Source: Streptomyces bathyalis
GTDB taxonomy: Bacteria > Actinomycetota > Actinomycetes > Streptomycetales > Streptomycetaceae
Assembly: GCF_015910445.1 (NCBI RefSeq)
Contig: NZ_CP048882.1
Span: forward strand, 5,515,501 to 5,579,500
DNA: 64,000 nt
Direction: 5' to 3'
The notes under the pieces were generated by a model. The model saw only the letters and a program-made list of their open reading frames with translations. It searched no databases and was not told where the DNA came from. Below are positions 49,917-58,811 of this stretch, piece by piece (position 1 is the stretch's first letter; each line of letters opens with the position of its first letter). The translations under genes were made by a program, and so were the position numbers.

Positions 49917-50138
49917 TCAGGCGGACCCGCCGCCCTCCAGGCGGAACCCGACCTTCATGCAGACCTGGTAGTGCTCGATCCGCCCGTCCTCGATCTGGCC
50001 GCGCACCTGTGTGACCTCGAACCAGTCCAGATTGCGCAGCGTCTCCGAAGCACGGCTGATCGCGTTACGGATCGCGCTGTCCACGCCCTCGTGGGACGTG
50101 CCGACGATCTCGGTCACCCGGTAGGTGTGCTCGCTCAT
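49917..50138 (-). CDS. Dodecin
   Basis: Small flavin-binding protein of 73 residues that assembles into a dodecameric shell and stores or buffers flavins or CoA. The sequence YRVTEIVGTSHEGVDSAI, SETLRNLDWFEVTQVRGQI and EHYQVCMKVGFRLE is fully typical, including the flavin-stacking Trp. It lies downstream of the glycosidase operon on the same strand but beyond a strong terminator, so it is probably expressed on its own. Confidence 0.93.
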   Translation of the reverse strand: MSEHTYRVTEIVGTSHEGVDSAIRNAISRASETLRNLDWFEVTQVRGQIEDGRIEHYQVCMKVGFRLEGGGSA

Positions 50139-50252
50139 GAGGACCTCCGCTGGATCGTTCGCCCGGTTCGTCCCTCCCCGGTGCCCGGATACGCCCGGAT
50201 TACGCAGATCACAGGATTTGGGCGACCCCGCCGGTCACCCCGCACGACGAGG

Positions 50253-50292
50253 GCCGCCCCCGGCCGCAGGGGGGACGGCGGCCGGGGGCGGC
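50253..50292 (-). terminator. Terminator of the glycosidase operon
   Basis: GCCGCCCCCGGCCGC (50253-50267) pairs perfectly with GCGGCCGGGGGCGGC (50278-50292), loop of 10, located 23 bases beyond the debranching-enzyme stop in its direction of transcription. Confidence 0.8.
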
Positions 50293-50314
50293 GGGTGAGG
50301 GGCGAACGGGGCCG

Positions 50315-52366
50315 TCAGGTGCCCGGCGCGCCCCCCACGGCTGTGAGCAGCGCGAGCGGCGTGGCAGCGGCCCACGCCTGCGGGGAACAGGCATGCGGAT
50401 AGGGGACGGGGTCCGGGTGATCGGCGCGGCCGTAGCCGGCCAGCACCTCCGGTAGCCGGTAGTTCTGCCTGGCCGCGGCCTCGACCATTCCGGCGGCGAG
50501 GGTGCGGGCCTCCTCGTGCATGCCGTAACGGGCGAGCCCGAGGGCGATGACCGCGTTGTCCTGCGGCCAGATGCTGCCCCGGTGATAGGAGAGCGGGTGG
50601 TACGGGGCCTGGCCGGACGCCAGGGTGCGCACCCCCCAGCCCGAGAAGAAGTCGTGGGCCATCAGCCGCCGGCCCACCTGCTCGCCCGCCTCCTGGCCGA
50701 GGATCCCCGACCACAGCAGGTGACCCGCGTTGGAGGCGAGGGCGTCGGCGCGCATGCCGTCCCCCGGCCCCCGGCCTGAGGTGCCTTCGGCGAGGGCGAG
50801 CAGCGGGAAGTTCTCCTCCGGCATCCAGAAGTCGGATTCGAAGCGTTCACGCAGGGCCGCGGCCGCCTTCGACAGCCGTTCGGCATACGCCTCGTCCTGC
50901 CAGGCCGTACGGGCCAGCTCCGCCGTGCGGCACAGCGCGTCGTAGGCGTAGCCCTGGACCTCGGCGACCATGACGGCTCCGGTGGGCCGTGTGCCGTCGG
51001 TGCTGCACACCGCTCCCGGGGAGTCCTTCCAGTTCTGGTTGGCCAGGCCGCCCTGGTGTGCGTGATAGGCGAGGTAGCCGTACTCGTCCAGGCCACCGTG
51101 GGTGAACATCCAGTCCACGGCGGCTCGTGCGTGTGGCTCCAAACGGCGTGCCAGGGGTGGCCGTTCAGCGTCCTGGCCCTGCCGCTCGTCCGTCTCCCGC
51201 GTCAGTTCGCTGTACGCGCCCAGGAGGATCAGGAAGAGCGGTGTGGAGTCGACCGAGCCGTAGTAGCGCCCGTAGGGGACCTGTCCGAAGTGGGCCAGTT
51301 CGCCATGGCGCACCTCGTGCACGATCTTCCCTGGCTGGGCGAGGCGTTCGGGCTCGTCCTCGCGCGCCTGGGTGGCGGCGAGTGCGAGCAGCGTGGGCTC
51401 GGCGAGCTGCGGGCGGTAGGGGAGCGCGAAGAGCGAGGTGAGCAGGGAGTCCCGGCCGAAGAGGGTCAGGAACCAGGGAACGCCCGCGCCGGGTATGAGC
51501 AGTTCCTCGCCGTCGGGGCCGCGTGCGGTCACGCGCAGCCCGGCCAGGTCGGCCAGGCCCTGCTCGCAGGCGCGGGCAAGCTCAGGCCAGTCGGTCATGC
51601 GGGCGGGGACGGGGTCGGCCGAAGTGAACTCGCCCGTACGGGACTTGAGCCACGAGGTGATGGTGGCCGGATCGGCGTCCGGTACGTTCGCGGCCCCCCG
51701 GCGTTCCGGTGCGCCGTGGGGGTGTGCCGTCACCCGGAGCGTCAACTCGGCCGTGCCGTGCGGCGGCAGTTCCAGCAGCCAGCCCAACTGCCGGGCGGAG
51801 CTGCCGGTTTCCTCGACGGTCATGGGGTGGGGCTCGGCGGTGACGGTGGTGCGGGAGTGCCACTCGCCGCGCCGGTACCCGAACTCGACGCCGTCCGGGT
51901 GCACTTCGTGCGTGCGTACCGTGTGCGGCTTGTCGTAGGAGCGGTGGTCCGAGCGCAGCTCGAACTGGTCGGCGAAGTCGGCGTCGGCGGTGAGCGTCAG
52001 ACGTGCCGTCGTGTCCTCGCCCAGATTGCTCGTGAGCCGGATCCGTTCGGTGAACTCGCCACTGACGACGGCCTGTTCCCGGAAGACGGTGTAGGCGGGC
52101 GGCTCCTCACGGGTGCCGTGCGGCGTGAGTACGGCGGTGCCGTTGCTGTCGGACGCGGGCACCAGAACGGCTGGGGAGGAGCCGTCGACGGTCAGCTGCC
52201 AGCGGCTCAGATGCCGGGCGTCGCGTACGAACAGGCCCTCGGGAACGGTCCCGTCGGACTGTGCGCTGGGCAGCGCCCAGCCGGGCGAGCCGCTGATGTC
52301 GCCGGAGGGGCCCAGCACGGCGAAGGTGCCTTCGTGGACGAGCAGACGGTGCTCGGTCGCATTCAC
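50315..52366 (-). CDS. Glycogen debranching enzyme-like glycosidase
   Basis: Protein of 683 residues with an N-terminal GDE_N-like beta domain (LFVRDARHLSRWQLTVDGSS) and a C-terminal six-hairpin amylo-alpha-1,6-glucosidase-like domain (VPWFLTLFGRDSLLTSLFAL; GSIWPQDNAVIALGLARYG). It hydrolyses alpha-glucosidic linkages, but the exact substrate is open because these bacterial proteins are often misnamed glycogen debranching. It is the last gene of a four-gene operon, 7 bases after the GH63-like gene. Cytoplasmic, since no signal peptide is seen. Confidence 0.85.
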   Translation of the reverse strand: MNATEHRLLVHEGTFAVLGPSGDISGSPGWALPSAQSDGTVPEGLFVRDARHLSRWQLTVDGSSPAVLVPASDSNGTAVLTPHGTREEPPAYTVFREQAVVSGEFTERIRLTSNLGEDTTARLTLTADADFADQFELRSDHRSYDKPHTVRTHEVHPDGVEFGYRRGEWHSRTTVTAEPHPMTVEETGSSARQLGWLLELPPHGTAELTLRVTAHPHGAPERRGAANVPDADPATITSWLKSRTGEFTSADPVPARMTDWPELARACEQGLADLAGLRVTARGPDGEELLIPGAGVPWFLTLFGRDSLLTSLFALPYRPQLAEPTLLALAATQAREDEPERLAQPGKIVHEVRHGELAHFGQVPYGRYYGSVDSTPLFLILLGAYSELTRETDERQGQDAERPPLARRLEPHARAAVDWMFTHGGLDEYGYLAYHAHQGGLANQNWKDSPGAVCSTDGTRPTGAVMVAEVQGYAYDALCRTAELARTAWQDEAYAERLSKAAAALRERFESDFWMPEENFPLLALAEGTSGRGPGDGMRADALASNAGHLLWSGILGQEAGEQVGRRLMAHDFFSGWGVRTLASGQAPYHPLSYHRGSIWPQDNAVIALGLARYGMHEEARTLAAGMVEAAARQNYRLPEVLAGYGRADHPDPVPYPHACSPQAWAAATPLALLTAVGGAPGT

Positions 52367-52373
52367 AGGTAGG

Positions 52374-53966
52374 TCAGCGTCCCTTCTCGGGCTCGGATGA
52401 CTCGGATGCGGACTCTGCTCGGCTCATTGACGTGAATCCGTCCGGTTGAACCTCGAGTTCGGACTCCTGGCCTGAATCCGGTGCCTTCAGCAGATCCAGG
52501 GCGAGAGCCGCGGTCCAGCTGAAGTCGCGTGCGCCACGGCCCGCGCCCGTGTACGGGTCGACGTACTCGGCGAAGCGGGACGCCGCGGCGGCGCCGAGCA
52601 CGTCGGCACGCAGCGTGTCGGCGAGTTCGCTCTCGCCGCAGCGGCGCAGGCCGCGTTCGAGCAGCCAGTTGACGTTGAACCAGGCGGGTCCGCGCCAGTA
52701 GCGGTACGGATCGAAGGCCGGGCCGGACAGGTCGTAGCTCGGCAGCAGCCGCACCCTCGTGCCCAGACCGAAGTGCTCACTGGTGACGGTGCGCAGCAGT
52801 TCCGCCGTGATGTGACCGGGCAGGCCGGGGGCGATCAGGGGCAGCAGGCCCGTTGCGCCTCGCGCTTCCACGAGCGCCCCGGAAGGTCCGGAGGATTCAG
52901 GGGCGCCCGCACCGGAGGCCGCCGGGCCGGTCCCGTCGCGCAGATCCCTGCACAGGAACTGGCCCGCCTCCGGCGACCACAGTCGCCGCACCAGGGCGTC
53001 GGTCAGCGCGGCGGCGTGTCCGCCGTGGGGGGCCGGGTCGCCGCCGAGCTCGCGGTCGACCGAGGCCAGCGCGTGCTCGGACACGATGAGCAGGGCGTTG
53101 AAGGACGGGTCCTCGACGGCGAAGGGGTGCGGTGCCTCCGCGTCCCTGTACCCGTGGTCCCGGTAGCCGGCGGCGAGAGCGACGTAACGCCCGTAGTCCA
53201 GATCGGTCGGCCGGTCGTCGGCAGCGCCGTGCCTGAGGTCGGCCCGCCGGAAGGAGTCCGCGGCAGCCGGTTCGACACGGGACAGCGGACCGTCCCAGCA
53301 CGGGCTGTTGTCCATGCCCGACTCCCACGGATGCACGACCGCGGCCAGACCCCCTCTGCCGAGGTCGCGTTCGCCGGCGAGGTAGCGGTGCCAGGCCGCC
53401 AGCCGCGGCCGGACCCGCTCCAGGAACCCCCTGCGCCGGGAGACCGCCGGATCGGCCAGATGCACCAGCCAGGCGGCGAGCGCGTGCACGGGCGGCTGCA
53501 CGATCCCTGACGTCTCCAGGCCGCGCGGCGCGCCCGCGCCTCCGCCGGAGGCGGCACCCGCCGTGGAGGAACGCCAGAAGCCGGGCCCGGGGAAGTAGGC
53601 GTCGGACGGCACATGGGAGTTGAAGACGATGTGCGGGATCCGTCCGTCGTCCCACTGGCCTCCGAGAAGCGTCTCGAGTTCGCGCTGGGCACGGACGGGC
53701 GAGAGATGGCGGAGCCCGACGGCGATGAACGCCGAGTCCCAGCTCCATTGGTGCGGATACAGGCCGTGCGAGGGCACCGTCGATGACCCGGTCCAGTTGC
53801 CCAGCAGGACGCGGTGGGCCCCGCGCCGCAGCCCGCTGCGTTCAGTTCGTCCTGGAAACCGGTGCGGGGCAAGGGACTTCGCGGAACCGGGCCCGGTCTC
53901 CCGGGACGCGGCTCCCGCCGGTCCCTGTGCCGTCCGCGACGCCGAGGCAGGCGCGGCGGCGTTCAC
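52374..53966 (-). CDS. GH63-like glycosidase (glucosyl/mannosylglycerate hydrolase type)
   Basis: Six-hairpin glycosidase of 530 residues. YPHQWSWDSAFIAVGL carries the general-acid Asp, GQWDDGRIPHIVF follows, and the C-terminal YWRGPAWFNVNWLL, FAEYVDPYTGAG and FSWTAALALDLL blocks match GH63 enzymes such as mannosylglycerate or glucosylglycerate hydrolases. The GTG at 53966 overlaps the isomerase stop (GTGA). The first 65 residues and the last 30 are low complexity. Together with the importer it suggests use of a small alpha-glycoside; substrate is an inference. Confidence 0.8.
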   Translation of the reverse strand: MNAAAPASASRTAQGPAGAASRETGPGSAKSLAPHRFPGRTERSGLRRGAHRVLLGNWTGSSTVPSHGLYPHQWSWDSAFIAVGLRHLSPVRAQRELETLLGGQWDDGRIPHIVFNSHVPSDAYFPGPGFWRSSTAGAASGGGAGAPRGLETSGIVQPPVHALAAWLVHLADPAVSRRRGFLERVRPRLAAWHRYLAGERDLGRGGLAAVVHPWESGMDNSPCWDGPLSRVEPAAADSFRRADLRHGAADDRPTDLDYGRYVALAAGYRDHGYRDAEAPHPFAVEDPSFNALLIVSEHALASVDRELGGDPAPHGGHAAALTDALVRRLWSPEAGQFLCRDLRDGTGPAASGAGAPESSGPSGALVEARGATGLLPLIAPGLPGHITAELLRTVTSEHFGLGTRVRLLPSYDLSGPAFDPYRYWRGPAWFNVNWLLERGLRRCGESELADTLRADVLGAAAASRFAEYVDPYTGAGRGARDFSWTAALALDLLKAPDSGQESELEVQPDGFTSMSRAESASESSEPEKGR

Positions 53967-54763
53967 GCGGCGGCCCGCTCGAGGAACGCCGGTATGGAGC
54001 GGACCGCTTCGACGGGGTCGCCCGTCAGCCGGCACTCCACGGCCAGTTCGCCCGTGTAGCCGGCCGCGTCCAGCGCCCCGAGCCAGGCGGGCCAGTCCAG
54101 GTGGCCCGCGCCCGGCTGGAAGCGGTTGGAGTCGCTGACCTGGGCGTGCCCGATGTACGGGGCCGCGGCGAGGAGCGCGGCGGGAGGATCCGCCTCCTCG
54201 ATGTTCATGTGGTAGCTGTCGACGCCCACGCGGACGGAGTCCAGACCGGTCTCGCGTATCAACTCCACTGCCTGGTCGAGCCTGTTGACCATGTGGTCCT
54301 CGTACCGGTTGAGGGGCTCCAGGAAGAGGACGACCCCCTCGCGGCGGGCGTGCTCCCCGAGTTCCGTGAGACCCGCGAGCAGCACCTCGCGGTCCTCCTC
54401 GTCGCTGCGCGGCGGCTCGAAAGGCGGCAGACGACGGGAGAACATCCCGTACGAGGCGGGAGTCATCGCGCCCCGGCCGCCCAGTTCACCGATGACGGAC
54501 AGCTGGGACTTCATCTGCTCCACGGCGTCGCGCCGCAGTTCGTCGTCGAAGGCGCCGAAGAAGTGCAGCATCTCGACGCACACCGTCGGCATGACGACAC
54601 CGTCCGCGAGGGCCTTTCGCAGCTCCGGCAGCCGCTCACGGAAGTGGAGACCGCCCTTTCCGCGCAGCTCGATGGCGCCGTAGCCCGCCGACTGTGCGAA
54701 CTCCCACTTCTGCTGCAGGGTTTCGCCCGGCAGCAGCTGCTCCTGGCAGGCGGTTGTGAACAT
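53963..54763 (-). CDS. TIM-barrel sugar isomerase/epimerase
   Basis: Xylose-isomerase-like TIM-barrel protein of 266 residues, related to hydroxypyruvate isomerases and sugar-phosphate epimerases. Metal-binding positions are suggested by VVLFLEPLNRYEDHMVN (Glu), VGVDSYHMNIEE (Asp, His) and YIGHAQVSDSN. The ATG at 54763 heads the frame; the stop couples to the GH63-like gene. It probably converts a keto- or aldo-sugar released by the glycosidases or produced by the two oxidoreductases at this locus. Confidence 0.82.
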   Translation of the reverse strand: MFTTACQEQLLPGETLQQKWEFAQSAGYGAIELRGKGGLHFRERLPELRKALADGVVMPTVCVEMLHFFGAFDDELRRDAVEQMKSQLSVIGELGGRGAMTPASYGMFSRRLPPFEPPRSDEEDREVLLAGLTELGEHARREGVVLFLEPLNRYEDHMVNRLDQAVELIRETGLDSVRVGVDSYHMNIEEADPPAALLAAAPYIGHAQVSDSNRFQPGAGHLDWPAWLGALDAAGYTGELAVECRLTGDPVEAVRSIPAFLERAAA

Positions 54764-54790
54764 GGTGGGGCCTTTCGCAGGGTGTTCTCG

Positions 54791-54853
54791 GTGCGTGGTG
54801 CGTGGTGCGTGGTGCGTGGTGCGTGGTGCGGGGTGCGGGGTGCGGGGTGCGTG
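54791..54853. repeat. Heptamer tandem repeat, nine copies
   Basis: Nine consecutive 7-base units: five GTGCGTG, three GTGCGGG, then one GTGCGTG. They fill the gap between the isomerase start (54763) and the MDR dehydrogenase stop (54911). GTGTGTCGG-like imperfect copies continue to about 54880. It is a likely variable-number repeat inside an operon, where length changes could alter spacing or mRNA structure. Confidence 0.92.
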
Positions 54854-54910
54854 TGCGTCGGTGTGTCGGTGTGTGCGGTCGCCGGGCCTGGGCCGGGCCG
54901 AGGTCCGGTC

Positions 54911-55957
54911 TCAGAACTCCAGGACCATCTGCAGGGCGTCGGCCGGGCGTTCGTCCAGCAGCGCGTAGGCGTCGCCGGCCTCGGCCACCGGGACGACGTG
55001 GCTGACGAGTGACTTCACATCGATCTGCTCCTCGGCGACCAGCCGCAGGAACGTCTGCTGGAGGCGTTCCACGCTCCACCGTCCCGCCAGCTCCTGGGGC
55101 ACCCCTCCGATCTGCGAGCAGATCAACTGCGCCCGGTTGTGGTGGAATTCGTCGCCGAGCCGCAGCCCCGCGCCTTCCCCCTGGTAGAAGCCCGAGGCGA
55201 CGACGCGTCCGCCGACGGCCACCGAGCGCAGTGCCTCCTGGAGCGCGGGGTAGGCGCCGCTGATCTCGATGGCGGAGTCCGCGCCCCGGCCCTCCGTCAA
55301 CTCCCGTATTCGTTCGGCGACATCGTCCTCGCGGGCGTCGAGGGTGACGTCCGCGCCGTAGCGGCGTGCGACCTGCAGCCGCGCCGCGAGCGCGTCGACG
55401 GCGATCACACGGGCACCGCTCAGCCGGGCGAGACGCGTGGTCAGAAGCCCGATCACGCCCTGCCCGAACACCGCGACGTCCTCACCGAGGTTGACCGCGG
55501 CGCCGAGCACGGCGTTGTACGCGATGGCACCGACACGTGCGAACGCCCCCGCGAGAGGTTCGAGTTCCGCGGGCAGTGTGTGACCGGCGAGCCTCTCGCC
55601 CGGGACGATGCCCTCGCTGCGGTGCCCCCAGATGCCCCATGCCAGGTCGCCGACGGCGGGCATCCCGGGAAGCCCGGTCAACTCCGGTGAAACCTCGGTG
55701 ACTTCGCCGACCTCGGAGTAGCCCCAGCCGGTCACGGGATATTCGATGCCGGCGGCGCCGTCCCGGAAGAGCCGCGCCTGCGGGTCCCAGGTGCGGGTGA
55801 GATAGGGGTTCGTCCCCCGGTACGCGGTCAGTTCCGTGCCCGCCGATATGCCGGAGTAGAGCGTGCGGAGCCGCACATGGCCCGACGGCAGCGGCGCACG
55901 TTCGTGCTCGGCTATCTCCACCTGCCGCGGTCCGGTGAACTGGACGACTCGCTCCAC
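54911..55957 (-). CDS. MDR-family dehydrogenase lacking zinc ligands
   Basis: Medium-chain dehydrogenase/reductase of 348 residues. The Rossmann motif is FGQGVIGLLTTRLARLSGAR; GRGADSAIEISGAYPALQEAL is typical of sugar or polyol-type MDRs. At the catalytic zinc position the sequence is SGISAGTELTAYRG with no Cys, and no structural Cys cluster is present, so it is probably zinc-independent. The GTG at 55957 has GGAG upstream. First gene of the leftward operon, divergent from the ABC importer; likely oxidizes or reduces the sugar being catabolized. Confidence 0.83.
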   Translation of the reverse strand: MERVVQFTGPRQVEIAEHERAPLPSGHVRLRTLYSGISAGTELTAYRGTNPYLTRTWDPQARLFRDGAAGIEYPVTGWGYSEVGEVTEVSPELTGLPGMPAVGDLAWGIWGHRSEGIVPGERLAGHTLPAELEPLAGAFARVGAIAYNAVLGAAVNLGEDVAVFGQGVIGLLTTRLARLSGARVIAVDALAARLQVARRYGADVTLDAREDDVAERIRELTEGRGADSAIEISGAYPALQEALRSVAVGGRVVASGFYQGEGAGLRLGDEFHHNRAQLICSQIGGVPQELAGRWSVERLQQTFLRLVAEEQIDVKSLVSHVVPVAEAGDAYALLDERPADALQMVLEF

Positions 55958-56097
55958 AAGGCACTCCGGGGGTCTGGCTCTGACGTGGGCTTCCCAAGTT
56001 CCGTCGAAGATACATGAGAATTACGTCTTGTTAATAGACAGAAGTGGTGCTGAGATGCATCCCTGTGAAGCGGAAGCCAGGTGAGGACGAAGCAGGC

Positions 56098-57549
56098 ATG
56101 GCACGCATGTGGATGTGGGCGCGGCGCCCGCACGCGAGGTACGCGAGGAACGCCGCCGGGAGAACCGCCGCGGCCGCCGTGGCCGTGTCGCTGGGTGCCG
56201 CGCTGCTCGCGGGGTGCTCGGCGAACGCCCGGACGGGCCCGGACCGGCCGGACGACAAGATCACCGTGTGGACGTTGGAGAACCTGCCCGCGCGCATGGC
56301 GGCCGAGAAGAAGATGGTGGCCCGCTTCGAGAAGAAGAGCGGTGTGCGGGTCGAACTCGTCGGCGTGGACGAGGGCCAGCTCCCGCAGCTGATCATGTCC
56401 GCCGCCGCCTCCGGCCATCTGCCCGACGTGATCGGCTCGCTCCCCCTCGGCCAGGCCTGGCAGATGTACGGCAACGGGCTGCTGAACACCAAGGCACCCG
56501 CCGACATCGTCAAGGAGCTGGGCCGCGGCACCTTCAACCCCAACGCGCTCGAGCTGACGTCGGACGGCCCGGCGCGGCTCACCGTCCCCTCCGACGCCTG
56601 GCTGCAACTCCTCGTCTACCGCAAGGACTTGCTGAAGAAGGCCGGCCTGCCCGCGCCCGACAGCTACGCCACGATGCTCGACGCCGCACGGAAGCTCGAC
56701 CGCGGCCGCATGCACGGCATCTCGCTGGCCACCGATCCCGCCGACGCCTTCACACAGCAGAGCTTCGAGGACCTCGCCCTTGCCAACGACTGCCAGCTGG
56801 TGGGGAAGGGCAAGGTGACGCTGGACTCCTCCGCGTGCCGTCGCACCTTCGCCACGTACGACGAACTGGCCCGCGAGCACGGAGCTCCCGGCACGCAGAC
56901 CGTCGACACCACCCGTGCCACGTATTTCGCGGGCAGGTCTCCGATGATGGTCTGGTCCTCGTTCCTGCTGGACGAGCTGTCCGGGCAGCGTGCCGACGCG
57001 GTGCCGAGCTGCCCGGAGTGCAAGAAGAACAAGGCGTTCCTCGCGGAGAACAGCGGCATCACCACCGCGCTGAAGGGCCCGGACGGAAAGAAGCCCGTGC
57101 AGTTCGGCGAGATCACCTCGTGGGCCGTGACGAAGACCGCGGAGACCGGAGCCTCCCGCAAGTTCGTGAAGTACATGCTGAGCGACGGCTACGAGGACTG
57201 GTTCGGGATGGCGCCCGAAGGCAAGATCCCGGTACGGCAAGGGACTTCGGACGACCCCCGCAAGTTCACCCGTGCCTGGCACTCCAGCCGGCTCGGCGTC
57301 GAGGCGAAGGTGCGCAAGCCCCTGAACTCGATCTATCCCGACGAGCTGCTGGACGAACTGACCGAGGGCATCGGCGTGATGCGCCGCTGGGGCTTCACCC
57401 AGGGTGAGGGAGCCCTCGTCGGCGCCACGAACGGCGAACTGCCCGTACCCAAGGCCATCGGAGCCATGACCAGCGGCCAGACCTCGCCGGACGAGGCGGC
57501 CCGCGAGTCCCAGGACGAGATCGACGCGCTGCGGCGGTCCCTGCGGTGA
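56098..57549 (+). CDS. ABC sugar importer, substrate-binding lipoprotein
   Basis: Family 1 extracellular solute-binding protein of 483 residues. The Arg-rich N-terminus, hydrophobic core and lipobox LLAGCSAN indicate a lipoprotein, possibly with a twin-arginine-like RR stretch. ITVWTLENLPARMAAEKKMV is a typical start of the mature domain. ATG 56098 is preferred; an upstream GTG at 56044 adds 18 residues. It precedes the two permease genes by 85 bases. The ligand is probably an oligosaccharide or glycoside broken down by the divergent glycosidases. Confidence 0.88.
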   Translation: MARMWMWARRPHARYARNAAGRTAAAAVAVSLGAALLAGCSANARTGPDRPDDKITVWTLENLPARMAAEKKMVARFEKKSGVRVELVGVDEGQLPQLIMSAAASGHLPDVIGSLPLGQAWQMYGNGLLNTKAPADIVKELGRGTFNPNALELTSDGPARLTVPSDAWLQLLVYRKDLLKKAGLPAPDSYATMLDAARKLDRGRMHGISLATDPADAFTQQSFEDLALANDCQLVGKGKVTLDSSACRRTFATYDELAREHGAPGTQTVDTTRATYFAGRSPMMVWSSFLLDELSGQRADAVPSCPECKKNKAFLAENSGITTALKGPDGKKPVQFGEITSWAVTKTAETGASRKFVKYMLSDGYEDWFGMAPEGKIPVRQGTSDDPRKFTRAWHSSRLGVEAKVRKPLNSIYPDELLDELTEGIGVMRRWGFTQGEGALVGATNGELPVPKAIGAMTSGQTSPDEAARESQDEIDALRRSLR

Positions 57550-57634
57550 GCCGCTCCCGCGCCCAGGGGACCGTCCACGCGGGCCCGATCACCCCCGTCA
57601 CCCGAGGTACGCACACACCCGAGGTACGCACACC

Positions 57635-58690
57635 ATGACGCATCCCACGACCACCGCACCGGACGGCGTCCCCAGTCCGGACGCCTCCTCAGCAGACGGC
57701 GCCGCGGACGGGCGGAGCCCGCGAGGCGCACCCGGCCCTGGCGTCACGCGCCGCCCGCTCACCGCGAGCCGCAGGGAGAACCGCGCGGGGCTGGCCTTCG
57801 TCACGCCCACCGTGGTCGTCGTGGGCGTCGTCGTCGTCCTTCCGATCCTGTGGACGGTGCTCCTCGCGTTCCAGAACGCACGGCTCATCGACATCCAGAA
57901 CATGGGGCTGCTGGGCGACTGGTCGCTGGAGAACTTCCAGTCGGTCTTCGGCTCACCCGGCTTCTGGACCAGCCTGTGGACCACGCTCCTGTACACCGTG
58001 GGCTCGACGGCCGGCTCGATCGCGCTCGGCCTGGTCGCCGCGCTCGCGCTGCGCAAGCCCTTCCGGGGCCGGGGACTGGTCCGCGGTTCGATGCTGCTGC
58101 CGTACGTCGCGCCGGTCGTGGCCGTCGCGTTCGTGTGGCAGATCGCGCTGAGCCCGCAGTTCGGCATCGTCAACGAGTGGGGCGCCAAGCTGCTCGGCTG
58201 GGACGACCCGGTGGCCTTCCTCTCCACCCGTTCCTACGAAGTCTCCCTGCTCGGGCTGGACTTCGAGCTGCCGCTGGCCCTGCTGACCGTCATCGCCTTC
58301 GAGACCTGGCGCTACTTCCCGTTCGCCTTCCTCTTCCTGCTGGCCCGCCTCCAGGCGGTGCCCGGCAGCCTGGAGGAGGCAGCGAAGGTCGATGGCGCCG
58401 CTCCCACCCAGCGCTTCCGGCACGTGCTGCTGCCGCAGCTCATGCCCGTCGTCGCGCTGCTGTCCGTGCTGCGCTTCATCATGGAGTTCAACAAGTTCGA
58501 CGACGTGTACCTGCTGACCGGCGGCGGCTCCGGCACGGACGTCGTCGCGGTGCGGGTCTACAACTTCCTCACCGCCCGCTTCGACGTGGGCGCAGCCGCG
58601 GCCCAGGCGCTCGTCCTCGCAGTGATCCTGATGGCGCTGCTGGGCCTGTACTTCACGTTCTTCGGCAGGAAGGTCCAGGAAGACTCATGA
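57635..58690 (+). CDS. ABC sugar importer permease 1
   Basis: Inner-membrane permease of the MalF/UgpA type, 351 residues, with a long disordered N-terminal tail before the first helix (AFVTPTVVVVGVVVVLPILW). The EAA loop that contacts the ATPase is EEAAKVDGAAPTQRFRHVLL. ATG 57635. It pairs with permease 2 just downstream. No ATPase gene lies in the locus, so a shared multitask ATPase such as MsiK is the likely partner. Confidence 0.9.
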   Translation: MTHPTTTAPDGVPSPDASSADGAADGRSPRGAPGPGVTRRPLTASRRENRAGLAFVTPTVVVVGVVVVLPILWTVLLAFQNARLIDIQNMGLLGDWSLENFQSVFGSPGFWTSLWTTLLYTVGSTAGSIALGLVAALALRKPFRGRGLVRGSMLLPYVAPVVAVAFVWQIALSPQFGIVNEWGAKLLGWDDPVAFLSTRSYEVSLLGLDFELPLALLTVIAFETWRYFPFAFLFLLARLQAVPGSLEEAAKVDGAAPTQRFRHVLLPQLMPVVALLSVLRFIMEFNKFDDVYLLTGGGSGTDVVAVRVYNFLTARFDVGAAAAQALVLAVILMALLGLYFTFFGRKVQEDS

Positions 58691-58811
58691 GCGACGCACG
58701 CACAACCACCCGGCGGCAGAGGTACGCGATGCCCGCGCCTCTGACTTGTGCGGGCGGAGCCGGGGGTACCGCCCGGGCTTCAGCTCCGGGGGAGAATGCA
58801 GGGAGCACAGC

